Under the pieces are notes generated by a model. The model was not told where the DNA came from. It did no database searches and worked only from the letters and a program-made list of their open reading frames with translations. Below are positions 50,030-59,427 of a stretch of DNA of 64,000 nucleotides, piece by piece. Source of the stretch: Marinobacter sp. BW6 (GTDB taxonomy: Bacteria; Pseudomonadota; Gammaproteobacteria; Pseudomonadales; Oleiphilaceae); NCBI RefSeq assembly GCF_008107725.1, contig NZ_VIRN01000064.1, positions 806,001-870,000 on the forward strand. The letters are read 5' to 3'. The position numbers and the translations under genes are program-made. The stretch's first letter is position 1, and each line of letters opens with the position of its first letter.

Positions 50030-51864
50030 GTGCTCTGGTACCTGTCGTAGTGGTCTTCTCTGGCGAATTCGGCAAACAGACTGAACTCCCGCCCGATGTG
50101 CCAGTTGGCTTTGGCGTAGAGTTGGTCCTGACGATGTTGGCTGCTGACGATCCAGGCCTTGGTTTTGGCACCGGCGAGCAGGCTGAACCGATTGTTCTGG
50201 TGCAACAAGCCTACGTCGGCCCCCGGGGCCGCATCGTAGCCTCGGCGCAGGTCGTCGTCGATTTCCAGGTCGGCGGTGGCGATGGCAAAGGCCTGGGTTT
50301 GATGGCCCAGGCGCCAGCTGCCGCCGGCGCCGCCCTCAAGGTAGGGGGTCAGGACCCGGTCGTTGCCGGTGTCGGTTCGGCGGCCACCAAACCCTACCTG
50401 CCAGGACAGCGGCGAGAAAAAAGCGTTCCGCGGGCTCAACGAGCGGATTTCCACGCCGGTCAGTTGTTCCAGTTGAAGCTCGTCGTTGTCTGTGTAAAGA
50501 CGCGCGTCGAGTCTGAGGAATTGAAGCTGGGCGCCGGTGCGGTAGCCAGCCGGCGGATCAAGGACGTCATGGTAGGCCGGGCGCAGGGTCAGCTGGGCGA
50601 ATTCCCGGTGCGCCTGCTGGCCAGCTCCCAGGCTCAGGCGAAAGGTGTCGTGGCCCTGATCGTCTCTGACAATCGGCTCTGGCGGCGCCTCCGGCGGAGC
50701 CACATTGTTGATCTGGCTGCGCTCTCTCAAAAGGTCATGGGAGAGTGGCGCCGCGATTTCCCGGGGCCAGCCGTCGGCCTCGCTCTTGTAGCGAACATAA
50801 TCGTAGGTGGCGTCCAGAACATGTGCTCGTTGCTCGGCTGGCAGTGACCTCACTTCGCTACCATCAGCGGCTACGTATCCGTTGGCGATGGCTGCCGCAA
50901 GGGTCTGTTGATCGTCGGGCAGGGTAGAGAGACTGTAGGCCACCGACGTGGCAGCCGAGGGCCGGTAATAAACGTCGCTCACCAGATCCTTGTCGACCAC
51001 CCAGCGTACCGTGTCCGATGGGATGGCGTGAGTGCTCACTTCGCCCAGAAGATCGGTGCCGGGGCGGGCGATGTCTATCAGGGCCAGCAGGCGGTAGGCA
51101 CAGTTCTCGTCGAAGAAGTAGTAATCAAAATTCCGATCCCTGATCTCCCAGGCGTGAGCGATCATCAGGTCCACTTCATCCTGCGTGAGGTTCAGTTTGT
51201 ACTCCCACAGGTCACGATGTTCGATGTCGGAGTACAACCGGATTTTCTCGTAGTAGGGCTGGACGGAGGTGATGCCAGGATAGCCGCCAAAAATGCCCTT
51301 GTAGGCAAACAGTAGCTCACTGTCGTGGGCAGCGGCGTCGGCCGCATAAGAAATTGTGTTGGCCAGCAGCAGATTGGTGTCGTCATCATCCTGGGGAGGA
51401 TCAAGGCGCAGAAACGTGTGGCCGAACATGGACGAAGGGCTGTTCAGGTATGAGGCGGCGAACACCAGGGTCACGGTCTCGGTGTTCAGTGTTTCCGACC
51501 ATTCCTGATACCCGGGGCAGTCGATTTCGGTTAACGATAGATCCAGTTGCTGACGAAGCCAGGTTTCCCGGGCCGGGAAACGGCAGCGGGCGTGGTCATT
51601 GCCTTGGCCGGGCTTCTGGATGGCGTCGAGGGTTGCCTTCAGCTCCGCCTGTGGTGAGTGTTTGCCGTCTTCGCTCAGAAAAAAGGCCGGATCGTCGGCC
51701 TGGCTGGTATATCCATCGCCAAAGGTGTCGGGCTGATAATGGATAAGTGTGAGCCAGGCAGGATCGAGATGGAGTTCGGATGTGTTTTCAGGCGTATTAG
51801 CCTGGGTTTGCAGGCTGACTGCAAGCCAGATCAGCGCTGGCCCAATGCGAAGCATGTTGCCCAT
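49999..51864 (-). CDS. DUF4105 domain protein, predicted outer-membrane/periplasmic
   Basis: 621-aa secreted protein with a signal peptide (cleavage near residue 23). The DUF4105/Lnb N-terminal periplasmic domain is recognised by FAASYLNSPSSMFGHTFLRL (about residues 131-150) and YFFDENCAYRLLALID (conserved Asn-Cys and acidic pair). The C-terminal ~220 residues alternate hydrophobic and polar residues with aromatic ends and finish TWHAGLHAYF, the typical C-terminal Phe of an outer-membrane beta barrel (inference). The domain may be a papain-like/NlpC-type enzyme; its substrate is unknown. First gene of an operon with the lipoprotein hydrolase. Confidence 0.75.
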   Translation of the reverse strand: MGNMLRIGPALIWLAVSLQTQANTPENTSELHLDPAWLTLIHYQPDTFGDGYTSQADDPAFFLSEDGKHSPQAELKATLDAIQKPGQGNDHARCRFPARETWLRQQLDLSLTEIDCPGYQEWSETLNTETVTLVFAASYLNSPSSMFGHTFLRLDPPQDDDDTNLLLANTISYAADAAAHDSELLFAYKGIFGGYPGITSVQPYYEKIRLYSDIEHRDLWEYKLNLTQDEVDLMIAHAWEIRDRNFDYYFFDENCAYRLLALIDIARPGTDLLGEVSTHAIPSDTVRWVVDKDLVSDVYYRPSAATSVAYSLSTLPDDQQTLAAAIANGYVAADGSEVRSLPAEQRAHVLDATYDYVRYKSEADGWPREIAAPLSHDLLRERSQINNVAPPEAPPEPIVRDDQGHDTFRLSLGAGQQAHREFAQLTLRPAYHDVLDPPAGYRTGAQLQFLRLDARLYTDNDELQLEQLTGVEIRSLSPRNAFFSPLSWQVGFGGRRTDTGNDRVLTPYLEGGAGGSWRLGHQTQAFAIATADLEIDDDLRRGYDAAPGADVGLLHQNNRFSLLAGAKTKAWIVSSQHRQDQLYAKANWHIGREFSLFAEFAREDHYDRYQSTWHAGLHAYF

Positions 51865-51953
51865 GGGTGTTTACTGCATCCGGGGTTGAACGGTATGGAG
51901 GATGGAACAATGCGCCGTCCCTGGCGCATGAGAGTCCATTCAATGAGTCATTA

Positions 51954-52418
51954 TCAGGCTGCTACGTACTTGCTGAGTGACTCGTTTTTCTCCAGCAGCG
52001 CGACGATGGCATCGACCGCTTCGCCGGAGGTGGTGTCAGAGCTCGGGAAAATGGTGGCAAAGTTATCTTGCAGCACTTTGCGGAAGGTGTCGCGGTCAGC
52101 CTCGTCGACGCCCAGAAGAACGGCCATCGTGTCGAGGTTCTCGCCAGAACCGCGGGACATGTCCCGGGCAACCTTATCGATGTTGCTGTCCATGTACATA
52201 GCCATGGACTGAACAGACTGGTTCGTCTGGCAGCCAAGGGTGCCAGTGGTCATGCCAAAGGTCTGGTTACCAAAGGTCCCGTTGGTGGTTGCAGCCAGTA
52301 CGTGGGGAGCAATGCCGGATTGTCCTTTCCAGATCATGGCACCCACACCGCAGCCCGGTTGGGCAAAGGCCATGGAGGAAGCACCCAGGAGAATTGCACC
52401 TGCGATCAGTTTTTTCAT
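51954..52418 (-). CDS. DUF3015 family secreted protein
   Basis: 154-aa exported protein with a signal peptide cleaved after AFA (~residue 19). GCGVGAMIWKGQSGIAPHVL and TFGMTTGTLGCQTN are the conserved DUF3015 blocks with the paired Cys. No function is known for the family. ATG 52418 has a perfect AGGAG site and gives the signal peptide; the frame is open further upstream but that stretch lacks one. Single gene divided from the liv operon by 239 bp. Confidence 0.85.
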   Translation of the reverse strand: MKKLIAGAILLGASSMAFAQPGCGVGAMIWKGQSGIAPHVLAATTNGTFGNQTFGMTTGTLGCQTNQSVQSMAMYMDSNIDKVARDMSRGSGENLDTMAVLLGVDEADRDTFRKVLQDNFATIFPSSDTTSGEAVDAIVALLEKNESLSKYVAA

Positions 52419-52600
52419 TATCCACTCCTTTCTGTGGTTTAAAGCTGTCGTCGCAATACACAATGCTGCCCCTGACGTGGAGCAGCATTGCGAAAACGGC
52501 CCTGACTGGTCTTGTGGAGACAGGTTGACCGTTGGTTTGAGTATAGTTGATATCCAGCCAGCGCAAGTTAAAAGGTGGGTGAGTAATTGATTTGGCCTAA

Positions 52601-52634
52601 AAAAGCCGGAACATGTTGGCATGTTCCGGCTTTT
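52601..52634 (-). terminator. Terminator of the liv operon
   Basis: AAAAGCCGGAACATG and its exact complement (15 bp) around TTGG, with A/T runs at the ends, placed 23 bp after the livF stop. It can also act on the opposite strand. Confidence 0.9.
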
Positions 52635-52657
52635 CATTCACAGGCAACGATCAGAGA

Positions 52658-53359
52658 TCAGCCGCCAAGGTACGCATTCTGGACATCCGGGTTTTCCAGC
52701 AGGTTCTTGCCCGTATCGTGCAGGCGAATCTTGCCGGTTTCGAGCACATAGCCACGGTCTGCCAGGTTCAGCGCCTGGTGGGCGTTCTGCTCTACCAGGA
52801 ATACGGTGATGCCTTCCTCGCGCAGCTGGCCGATGATCTCAAAGATCTGTTTGATGATCAGCGGTGCCAGGCCCAGCGATGGTTCATCAAGGATGATCAT
52901 CTCTGGCCTGCTCATCAGTGCCCGCCCGATAGCCAGCATTTGTTGCTCGCCGCCGGACATGGTGCCGGCACGCTGATGTTCGCGCTCCTTCAGGCGGGGG
53001 AAGAGCTCGTAGACGTGCTCCTGGCTCTTGCGGATTTCGGTCTTGGTGTTGAAGAAACCACCCATGTGGAGGTTTTCCTCAACCGTCAGGCCTGAAAATA
53101 TCCGCCGCCCTTCAGGGACGATGGCAATGCCGGACCGCATGATCTGGGCAGTCGGTTCACGGGTAATCTCCCGGCCCTCCAGGAAAATGCGACCGGAACT
53201 GGCCTGTGGGTTGCCGCAAACGGTCATCAGTAGAGTGGTTTTGCCGGCGCCGTTGGCGCCGATCAGCGAGACGATCTCACCCTTTTTGACCTCGACAGAC
53301 ACCCCGTGCAAGGCCTCGATCTTGCCGTAATGGGTATGGACATCTTCTAGTACTAGCAT
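52658..53359 (-). CDS. livF: Branched-chain amino acid ABC transporter ATPase LivF
   Basis: Cytosolic ATPase of the Leu/Ile/Val importer, 233 aa. Walker A GANGAGKTT (about residues 33-41), signature MSGGEQQMLAIGRAL, Walker B MIILDEPSLGL and a switch His (LVEQNAH) are all present. The C-terminus RLHDTGKNLLENPDVQNAYLGG is typical of LivF. Last gene of the operon; 9 bp after livG, with a strong terminator behind. Confidence 0.95.
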   Translation of the reverse strand: MLVLEDVHTHYGKIEALHGVSVEVKKGEIVSLIGANGAGKTTLLMTVCGNPQASSGRIFLEGREITREPTAQIMRSGIAIVPEGRRIFSGLTVEENLHMGGFFNTKTEIRKSQEHVYELFPRLKEREHQRAGTMSGGEQQMLAIGRALMSRPEMIILDEPSLGLAPLIIKQIFEIIGQLREEGITVFLVEQNAHQALNLADRGYVLETGKIRLHDTGKNLLENPDVQNAYLGG

Positions 53360-53368
53360 GTGGTTACC

Positions 53369-54124
53369 TCAGGCCTCGCCCAGATAGGCTTTGATCACGT
53401 CGTCGTTCTGGCGGATTTCTTCCGGTGTGCCACTGGCCAGGGGGCGTCCCTGGTTGATGACGTTGATGCGGTCGGAAATATCCATTACCAGGCTCATGTC
53501 GTGCTCAATCAGCACCACGGAAACGTTGTAGTCCTCTTTCAGGCTGACGATCAGCTGATTGAGTTCCTTGGTTTCCGCCGGGTTGAGGCCGGCTGCTGGC
53601 TCGTCGAGCATCAACAGCTTTGGCTCGGTCACCATGCAGCGGGCAATCTCAAGACGTCGTTGCTGGCCATAGGCCAGATTGCCGGCTTCCCGGTTGGCCA
53701 GGTCCAGCAGGCCTACCCGGTCCAGCCAGTAGGCGGCACGATCCAGGGATTTCTGCTCTTTCGTCCGATAACTGGGGGTTTTGATCAAGCCGGAAATCAG
53801 GTTGGTGTTGAGATGGCGATGTTGTGCCACCAACAGGTTTTCCACCACCGTCATCTGGCTGAACAGTCGGACATGTTGGAAGGTGCGTACCATCCCGAGA
53901 CGAGAGATCTTGTAGTCAGGTTTGCCCTGAACCTCTCTCCCCTCGAACAGGATCTTGCCACCCGTGGGTTTGTAAAAACCACTCATGCAGTTGAATACGG
54001 TGGTTTTTCCGGCCCCATTGGGACCGATGATGGATACAATTTCGTGTTCCTGAACGTCCAGAGACACTTCGTCTACCGCCAGCAGGCCGCCAAAGCGCAT
54101 GGACAGATTCTGTACTTCAAGCAT
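53369..54124 (-). CDS. livG: Branched-chain amino acid ABC transporter ATPase LivG
   Basis: The second ATPase of the importer, 251 aa. Walker A GPNGAGKTTVF (about residues 34-44), the LivG-type insertion after it (RTFQHVRLF; HRHLNT), signature LAYGQQRRLEIARCM, Walker B LLMLDEPAAGL and switch LIEHDMSLVM are intact. It pairs with LivF to power the LivHM channel. It sits 6 bp after livM. Confidence 0.95.
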   Translation of the reverse strand: MLEVQNLSMRFGGLLAVDEVSLDVQEHEIVSIIGPNGAGKTTVFNCMSGFYKPTGGKILFEGREVQGKPDYKISRLGMVRTFQHVRLFSQMTVVENLLVAQHRHLNTNLISGLIKTPSYRTKEQKSLDRAAYWLDRVGLLDLANREAGNLAYGQQRRLEIARCMVTEPKLLMLDEPAAGLNPAETKELNQLIVSLKEDYNVSVVLIEHDMSLVMDISDRINVINQGRPLASGTPEEIRQNDDVIKAYLGEA

Positions 54125-54130
54125 CGTCTG

Positions 54131-55402
54131 TCACTCCTGCCTTTTCAGTTCAATGTGAATGCGGCGCATGGGCATCAGGCCCTGCGGACGCCAGACCATC
54201 ATCAGCACCATGGCGGCGCCGAAAATAAGCATCCGGTACTCGGAAAACTCACGGGCCAGTTCTGGCAGGATGGTCACGGCAATTGCCGCGAGTACCACAC
54301 CGATCTGGGAGCCCATGCCGCCGAGTACCACGATGGCCAGGATGATGGCGGATTCCAGGAAGACAAACGATTCCGGGCTGATAAAACCCTGCTTGGAGGC
54401 GAATACCGTGCCGGCAAAACCGGCAAAGAAGGCGCCAATGGTAAAGGCGGACAGCTTCACCGCGGTTCGGCTCAGGCCGAGGGAGCGGGCAGCGATTTCA
54501 TCTTCCCGCAGTGCCTCCCAGGCACGGCCGACCGGCATCCGCATGAAACGACGGATAACCAGGGCAGTGAACACCGCCAGAACCAGGGCAATCAGGTACA
54601 GGAAGATGACCTTGTGCTCACCGCTGTAGGCAATGCCAAAGGTTTCGTGGAACGAGGTGTTGCCTTCTTCCTTCACCCGGCGCCCGAATTCCATGCCGAA
54701 CAGGGTTGGATCGGGGATGCCACCAATGCCGTTGGGGCCGCCAGTCAGCGTCGTCCAGTTGTTCAGCAGGATCCGGATGATTTCACCGAACCCGAGGGTT
54801 ACGATGGCCAGATAATCCCCCCGCAACCGGAGCACCGGAAAGCCGAGCACCAAACCGAACAGAGCCGCGAGCAGGGCACCGATGGGTAGAGCCAACCAGA
54901 ACGAAATGCCTGTGTACTGGGACAATAAGGCAAAGGTATAGGCGCCCACGGCGTAGAATGCCACGTAGCCAAGATCCAGAAGGCCGGCCAGACCGACCAC
55001 CACGTTCAGGCCAAGGGCCAGCATGATGTAGATCAGTACCAGGGTTGCCAGATCCACGGAGCCACGGGATACAAGGAAAGGCCAGAATAGCGCGAAAATC
55101 ACGATACCGGTGAGTACCCAGGACTCAATCTTTGCCCGGCGGTTTTCCGCCATTGGCTCCTTGTTGGATTGGGGCAAAGGATGGGGGATGCTCTTCAAGC
55201 CCCCCATGATCTGTTCCCGGAACATCTGGAACAGGAATACGATCAACGCCGCGAGCAATACCATCACTATGGTGCTGGCATCGGCGCCGGTCAGGGTCAC
55301 GTTGATGCCCTGGGCTTCAAGGTTGAAGCCGATGATCGGGTAGGAAATGATCAGTGTAATGAACGCGCAGAACAGCGCGTGTCTGAAATTGTTAGCAGCC
55401 AT
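54131..55402 (-). CDS. livM: Branched-chain amino acid ABC transporter permease LivM
   Basis: Inner-membrane permease, 423 aa with about ten hydrophobic segments. The long N-terminal part (~residues 1-115) precedes the core, as in E. coli LivM. The EAA-like loop near [20 protein letters not shown] contacts the ATPase. Its ATG overlaps the livH stop by one base, so the two permeases are translationally coupled. Confidence 0.94.
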   Translation of the reverse strand: MAANNFRHALFCAFITLIISYPIIGFNLEAQGINVTLTGADASTIVMVLLAALIVFLFQMFREQIMGGLKSIPHPLPQSNKEPMAENRRAKIESWVLTGIVIFALFWPFLVSRGSVDLATLVLIYIMLALGLNVVVGLAGLLDLGYVAFYAVGAYTFALLSQYTGISFWLALPIGALLAALFGLVLGFPVLRLRGDYLAIVTLGFGEIIRILLNNWTTLTGGPNGIGGIPDPTLFGMEFGRRVKEEGNTSFHETFGIAYSGEHKVIFLYLIALVLAVFTALVIRRFMRMPVGRAWEALREDEIAARSLGLSRTAVKLSAFTIGAFFAGFAGTVFASKQGFISPESFVFLESAIILAIVVLGGMGSQIGVVLAAIAVTILPELAREFSEYRMLIFGAAMVLMMVWRPQGLMPMRRIHIELKRQE

Positions 55403-56325
55403 CAGATCTTCTCAACCTCCGGTTTGCCGAGCAGGCCGGTGGGTTTGAACAGCAGAATCAGGATCAGCAGGCTGAACGAGATCACATCCTTGTATTCACC
55501 GCTGAGGTAGCCGGAGGTCATACTCTCTGCCACGCCCAGTATCAGTCCGCCCAGCATCGCACCAGGGATGCTGCCAATGCCACCAAGTACCGCAGCAGTA
55601 AAGGCTTTCAGTCCGGCAATGAACCCGAACAGGGGATCAACCGAACCGTAGTACATGCCCAGTAGCAGGCCGGCAACCGCCGCCAGGGCCGCACCGATCA
55701 CGAACGTCGCGGAGATAATCCGGTTGGTATCGATGCCCAGCAGGCTGGCCATGCCCAGATCCTGAGACACCGCCCGACAGGCGCGGCCGGTCCGGGAGCG
55801 GGATATGAACAGTGACAGGGCCGTCATACAGATCAGGGTGGTGATGAAGATGGTGATCTGCATATAGGACAGGGACATCTGGAAACCGTCACCGGAACCG
55901 AAGTTGAAACCGCCATCTATCAGTGCCGGAAAACCGATGTTCCGTGACCCCTGTGCCAGGTGCACGTAGTTCTGCAGGAAGATGGACATGCCGATGGCTG
56001 AGATCAGCGGGATCAGGCGGTGACGCCCCCGCACAGGCCGATAGGCCACCCGTTCCACCGCCCAGCCCATGGAGCTGGAGACGAGCATGGCACAGAGCAG
56101 AGCCACGATCAGGATCAGTGGCAGCCAGGCAATGCCCAGGGAGGCGAGGCCGGTAATGGCGATTAGCGCCGTGTAGGCACCGATCATATAGATTTCACCA
56201 TGGGCAAAGTTGATCATGCCAATGATGCCGTAAACCATCGTGTAGCCGATGGCGATCAGGGCATAGGTGCTCCCGATCGTCAGCCCGTTGATGAGCTGCT
56301 GAGAGAAATACAGGAGGTCTTGCAT
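55402..56325 (-). CDS. livH: Branched-chain amino acid ABC transporter permease LivH
   Basis: Inner-membrane permease partner of LivM; 307 aa. It begins [20 protein letters not shown] and contains [17 protein letters not shown]; the ATPase-contact loop is [23 protein letters not shown] 56325 gives the family length (E. coli 308 aa) with CGGAG upstream; the frame extends 13 codons further but without support. A hairpin separates it from the binding-protein gene upstream. Confidence 0.94.
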   Translation of the reverse strand: MQDLLYFSQQLINGLTIGSTYALIAIGYTMVYGIIGMINFAHGEIYMIGAYTALIAITGLASLGIAWLPLILIVALLCAMLVSSSMGWAVERVAYRPVRGRHRLIPLISAIGMSIFLQNYVHLAQGSRNIGFPALIDGGFNFGSGDGFQMSLSYMQITIFITTLICMTALSLFISRSRTGRACRAVSQDLGMASLLGIDTNRIISATFVIGAALAAVAGLLLGMYYGSVDPLFGFIAGLKAFTAAVLGGIGSIPGAMLGGLILGVAESMTSGYLSGEYKDVISFSLLILILLFKPTGLLGKPEVEKI

Positions 56326-56418
56326 TGTTATGGGACTCCGAAAGCCTGCTCCCTCCGCTACCACACGTCTGCCCGGGATATCCGGGCAGGAAGTGTAGGA
56401 GGATCAACAGGAGCCTAG

Positions 56419-56453
56419 AAAAACACCTTCTCCCGGATCGCGGTGAGAAGGTG
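56419..56453 (-). terminator. Hairpin between livK and livH (partial terminator)
   Basis: CACCTTCTC and GAGAAGGTG pair perfectly (9 bp, 12-base loop); on the minus strand TTTTT follows. In binding-protein-dependent operons such a hairpin lets the binding protein be made in excess over the permeases. Confidence 0.75.
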
Positions 56454-56486
56454 CTCTCATGATTACCGTTTGTTAACGATTTTGGC

Positions 56487-57599
56487 TCAGTTTACCGGAG
56501 TTTTGCTTCCATCTGAATGCCATTCGTACACAACAAACTCAAACGACTTCATGTCGCCGGCCTTGTCGTATTCAACGGTACCGATCGGAGTCTGGAAGGT
56601 GCCTTCGCGCAGGGCAGCAGCAACGTCGAACGGATCGGTGGAGTCAGCCGCTTCAATACCTTCGGCAACCAGCTGGACAGCGGTGTAGGAGGTCAGAACG
56701 AAAGGACCGGAAGGATCTTCACCCTTGTCTTCGAACGCCTTCACCAGCGCCTGGTTTTCGGCTTTCTGGTCGAATGCCGGTGGCAGGGTTACCAGGAGGC
56801 CTTCTGCTGCTTCGCCGGCGATGGTGTTGATGTCCTTGTTACCTACGCCCTCGGGGCCCATGAAACGGGCATCCAGGCCAGCGGAGTCAGCCTGGCGCAG
56901 GATCAGACCAAGCTCCGGGTGGTAACCGCCGTAATAGACGTAGTCCACATCAGCTTGCTTGAGCTTGGTGACCAGTGATGAGAAGTCCTTGTCACCGGCG
57001 GTGATGCCTTCGAACATGGCGATTTCAACGCCAGCGTCCTTCAGGGTGTCACGAACCGCGGTGGCAATACCTTCACCGTACTGCTGCTTGTCGTGAACAA
57101 TGGCCACGCGCTCGGGATTCTGGGCGGCAATGTAATTCGCCGCAACCGGGCCCTGCATGCTGTCCAGGCCGATGGTACGGAACACCAGTTCATAGCCACG
57201 CTCGGTGATTTCCGGGCTGGTGGAAGCCGGGGTCACCATCAGGATGCCTTCATCTTCGTAGATGTCAGATGCGGGCTGGGTGGAACTGGAGCACAGGTGG
57301 CCGATTACGAAGCGAACGCCATCGTTGACCAGGCTGTTGGCAACAGTTACGGCCTGCTTCGGGTCACACACGTCGTCGTATTCAACGGCAACGAGCTCTT
57401 CGCCCATCACACCGCCATTGGCGTTGATCTGCTCGATCGCCATGCGGGCGCCGGAGAATTGCATGTCACCATACTGGGCAACGGGGCCAGTCATGGGACC
57501 GGCAATACCGATCTGGATTTCTGCGGCGGCGTGGCCAGCGCCCATCAGGGCGACGGAAGTACTAACAGCGGTTACGAGTTTCTTTACTGAAGTTCTCAT
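56487..57599 (-). CDS. livK: Branched-chain amino acid-binding protein (LivJ/LivK)
   Basis: Periplasmic binding protein of the importer, 370 aa. The signal peptide ends at GHAAAEIQIGIAG (cleavage after AAA, ~residue 26). The Leu/Ile/Val-binding fold shows IGIAGPMTGPVAQYGDMQFSG (abbreviated IGIAGPMTGPVAQYG), VEYDDVCDPKQAVTVA and GHLCSSSTQPASDIYEDEG, the ligand-contact region. It is the first gene of the operon; whether ligand is leucine only or all three branched-chain amino acids cannot be told. Confidence 0.94.
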   Translation of the reverse strand: MRTSVKKLVTAVSTSVALMGAGHAAAEIQIGIAGPMTGPVAQYGDMQFSGARMAIEQINANGGVMGEELVAVEYDDVCDPKQAVTVANSLVNDGVRFVIGHLCSSSTQPASDIYEDEGILMVTPASTSPEITERGYELVFRTIGLDSMQGPVAANYIAAQNPERVAIVHDKQQYGEGIATAVRDTLKDAGVEIAMFEGITAGDKDFSSLVTKLKQADVDYVYYGGYHPELGLILRQADSAGLDARFMGPEGVGNKDINTIAGEAAEGLLVTLPPAFDQKAENQALVKAFEDKGEDPSGPFVLTSYTAVQLVAEGIEAADSTDPFDVAAALREGTFQTPIGTVEYDKAGDMKSFEFVVYEWHSDGSKTPVN

Positions 57600-57753
57600 T
57601 GAGTCTGTCCTGTTTTATTTCAGGGTTATTCTTGTGTTCTCAGAGAGTTAAACAAACACCACACCTCACTGCTTGTCAAGCAGATGGCTCTGGAGTTTGC
57701 TCCGGAACACGGGCCTGTCTGCAAAGGCAAAACCCGTGCCGCTCTGAGCGGTG

Positions 57754-58662
57754 TCACGCATCCGTGCCGTCTTCTTCATCCTGTGAGACCAGCGCGCGGA
57801 AGCTCTCGTGTTCGCGCAGCTGCTCAAAACTAACGTCTACGGAGGCATCGTCGCGGTATGCCTCCGAAATTTCAATAGCTTTCTTCAAGGTGCTGACTGC
57901 GTCCTCCCAGCGGCCGATTTCCGCATAGGCGCATGCCAACTGATAGTGCGCGTGGCCATTATCCGGTGCAAGTTTCAGCGCTCGCTGGCAAAGACTGATT
58001 GCCCAGAGCGGCTCCTGCATTTCCAGGACGGCGTCGGCCTTGTAACTCAGAGCTTCCACATCATCCGGGCGAAGATCCAGAATCTGATCGTAGGCGGAGA
58101 TCTTGTTTTGTTGTGAGGTTTCCTGGCTGGCTTTCAGCCACAGCGAATGCACTTCGTTGGTGCGCTCAATCTCGGCCTGATTCTGGTGAATGATGTCGGA
58201 TTTTTGCTTCAGCTGGTCCTCGATAAATTCGAGCCGTTGCTCGTATTCGATCACCAGTTCGTTAACCCGTTTTTCGGCGAGGCTGGTGAGCTGATTGCGC
58301 ATGTCGCGGATCGAGTTCCAGCCAATGACTACCAGAATGGAGGTTGCACCGGCAATCAGATAGAAGAAGTAGGTCACTGTGTCGGTGGCGTAGGACATGG
58401 TCTTGTCGGCAACGGACAGCTCTTTGTCCACCACCTTTTCGATCAGCTCCGCGCGGGTGTTCATCATTTCTTTGCGCAGGGCTTTGCTTTCCTCCAGCAG
58501 ATAAAGCTCGATGAAGGGCGTATACATCGGCTTTTCCAGGGTCTTTATGCTCTCTTTAAGCTCTTCCGCGGTGAGCTCTTTCTCAGGCCCCAGGTTGTCC
58601 TGGCCGTACAGGGTTCCGGCGAAGGTCATCATGAAAAGGAGAGGCAGCAAGTACTTGATCAT
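57754..58662 (-). CDS. Membrane-anchored TPR protein of unknown function
   Basis: 302-aa protein: signal peptide (residues ~1-20), an extended helical region likely outside the membrane (~25-95), one transmembrane segment (YFFYLIAGATSILVVIGWNS, ~98-117), a coiled coil (~120-170), and three to four TPR-like repeats (~180-270) rich in A, L and Y (HAHYQLACAYAEIGRWEDAV). It probably scaffolds another protein at the membrane. No family recognised. The ATG at 58662 starts MIKYLLPLLFMM. It is divergent from a MarR gene 164 bp away. Confidence 0.65.
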   Translation of the reverse strand: MIKYLLPLLFMMTFAGTLYGQDNLGPEKELTAEELKESIKTLEKPMYTPFIELYLLEESKALRKEMMNTRAELIEKVVDKELSVADKTMSYATDTVTYFFYLIAGATSILVVIGWNSIRDMRNQLTSLAEKRVNELVIEYEQRLEFIEDQLKQKSDIIHQNQAEIERTNEVHSLWLKASQETSQQNKISAYDQILDLRPDDVEALSYKADAVLEMQEPLWAISLCQRALKLAPDNGHAHYQLACAYAEIGRWEDAVSTLKKAIEISEAYRDDASVDVSFEQLREHESFRALVSQDEEDGTDA

Positions 58663-58802
58663 CGGGCGCAATCCGTTCGTCTGTCGGTATGGAACAAGTC
58701 CGAAACCTTAGCATATTGGCTGCCCGAAAAAATGCCGGGAATCCTCCCGACTTGCAATCCTGGGTACAAAGACCTCTAATAGTTAGGGGTATAAACAAAT
58801 TC

Positions 58803-58817
58803 CCGATACCGAATCGG
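58803..58817. promoter_or_regulatory. Inverted repeat overlapping the ribosome site of the MarR gene
   Basis: CCGAT-ACCGA-ATCGG, perfect 5-bp arms. It ends on the GGAG ribosome site (58816-58819), so binding of the regulator here would block its own synthesis and possibly the divergent gene. Confidence 0.4.
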
Positions 58818-58826
58818 AGTATTGCT

Positions 58827-59321
58827 GTGAATAGTTATGAAGATGTGCTGGTGGCTCTCAGGCGGGTAATCCGGGCAACAGACCTTCACTCCAAGCGCCT
58901 GAGCAAGCATGCGGGACTGACCGGGCCGCAGCTGCTGATCATGAGAACGATCCGGGATCTTGGTGAGGTGACCATCGGCACCATTGCGGAAAAGGTGAGT
59001 CTCAGCCAGGCAACGGTCACGACGATTCTGGACCGTCTGGAACATCGCAATCTGGTGTACCGGGTGCGCAGCACCCAGGACAAACGCAAGGTGCATGCCC
59101 ACCTGACTGACGAAGGTGCGGACCTACTCGCCCGGGCCCCCAATCCGCTGCAGGAGGATTTTGTCCAGAAATTCCAGAGCCTGGCAGAGTGGGAGCAGAC
59201 CATGATCCTGGCCTCGCTGCAACGGGTCGCGAACATGATGGACGCCGATGATATTGATGCGTCGCCGGTGCTGACGGTTGGGTCGGTTTTGAAGGATGAC
59301 GGGTGGAAAGAGAAAGCCTGA
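58827..59321 (+). CDS. MarR family transcriptional regulator (CosR/EctR-like)
   Basis: 164-aa winged-helix regulator. The recognition region is GEVTIGTIAEKVSLSQATVTTILDRLEHRNLV (in short: IAEKVSLSQATVTTILDRLE, ~residues 51-70), followed by the wing RVRSTQDKRKVHAHLTDEG. From memory the N-terminus YEDVLVALRRVIRATDLHSKRL resembles CosR/EctR, MarR regulators of compatible-solute genes; no such genes are nearby, so this is tentative. GTG 58827 follows GGAG by 7 nt; longer starts lack a site. Confidence 0.8.
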   Translation: MNSYEDVLVALRRVIRATDLHSKRLSKHAGLTGPQLLIMRTIRDLGEVTIGTIAEKVSLSQATVTTILDRLEHRNLVYRVRSTQDKRKVHAHLTDEGADLLARAPNPLQEDFVQKFQSLAEWEQTMILASLQRVANMMDADDIDASPVLTVGSVLKDDGWKEKA

Positions 59322-59329
59322 ACAGTGGT

Positions 59330-59365
59330 GTCGGATTACGACCCGTTGGATCTAATCCGACCTAC
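59330..59365. repeat. REP-like palindromic repeat, copy 1
   Basis: Ends GTCGGATTA and TAATCCGACCTAC; inverted relative to copy 2. Lies just after the MarR gene in a 106-bp non-coding gap before the lon stop. Confidence 0.7.
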
Positions 59366-59384
59366 AAATCAGCTATCCAAACTC

Positions 59385-59414
59385 GTAGGTCGGATTAGCG
59401 AAGCGTAATCCGAC
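59385..59414. repeat. REP-like palindromic repeat, copy 2
   Basis: GTAGGTCGGATTA, a GCGAAGCG centre and TAATCCGAC: the arms pair over 9 bp. With copy 1 it forms an inverted pair (BIME-like) that could also terminate or stabilise the converging transcripts. Confidence 0.75.
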
Positions 59415-59427
59415 AAACCCGCTTCAA

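Noticed and set aside
53360..54889. A 509-codon plus-strand frame across livG and livM
   Set aside because: It runs antisense to two clearly functional genes and has no motif or start signal.
57708..57738. CACGGG/CCCGTG inverted repeat after the TPR gene as a terminator or fourth REP
   Set aside because: Only 6-bp arms around 19 bases, no T-run and no shared GTAGGTCGG core.
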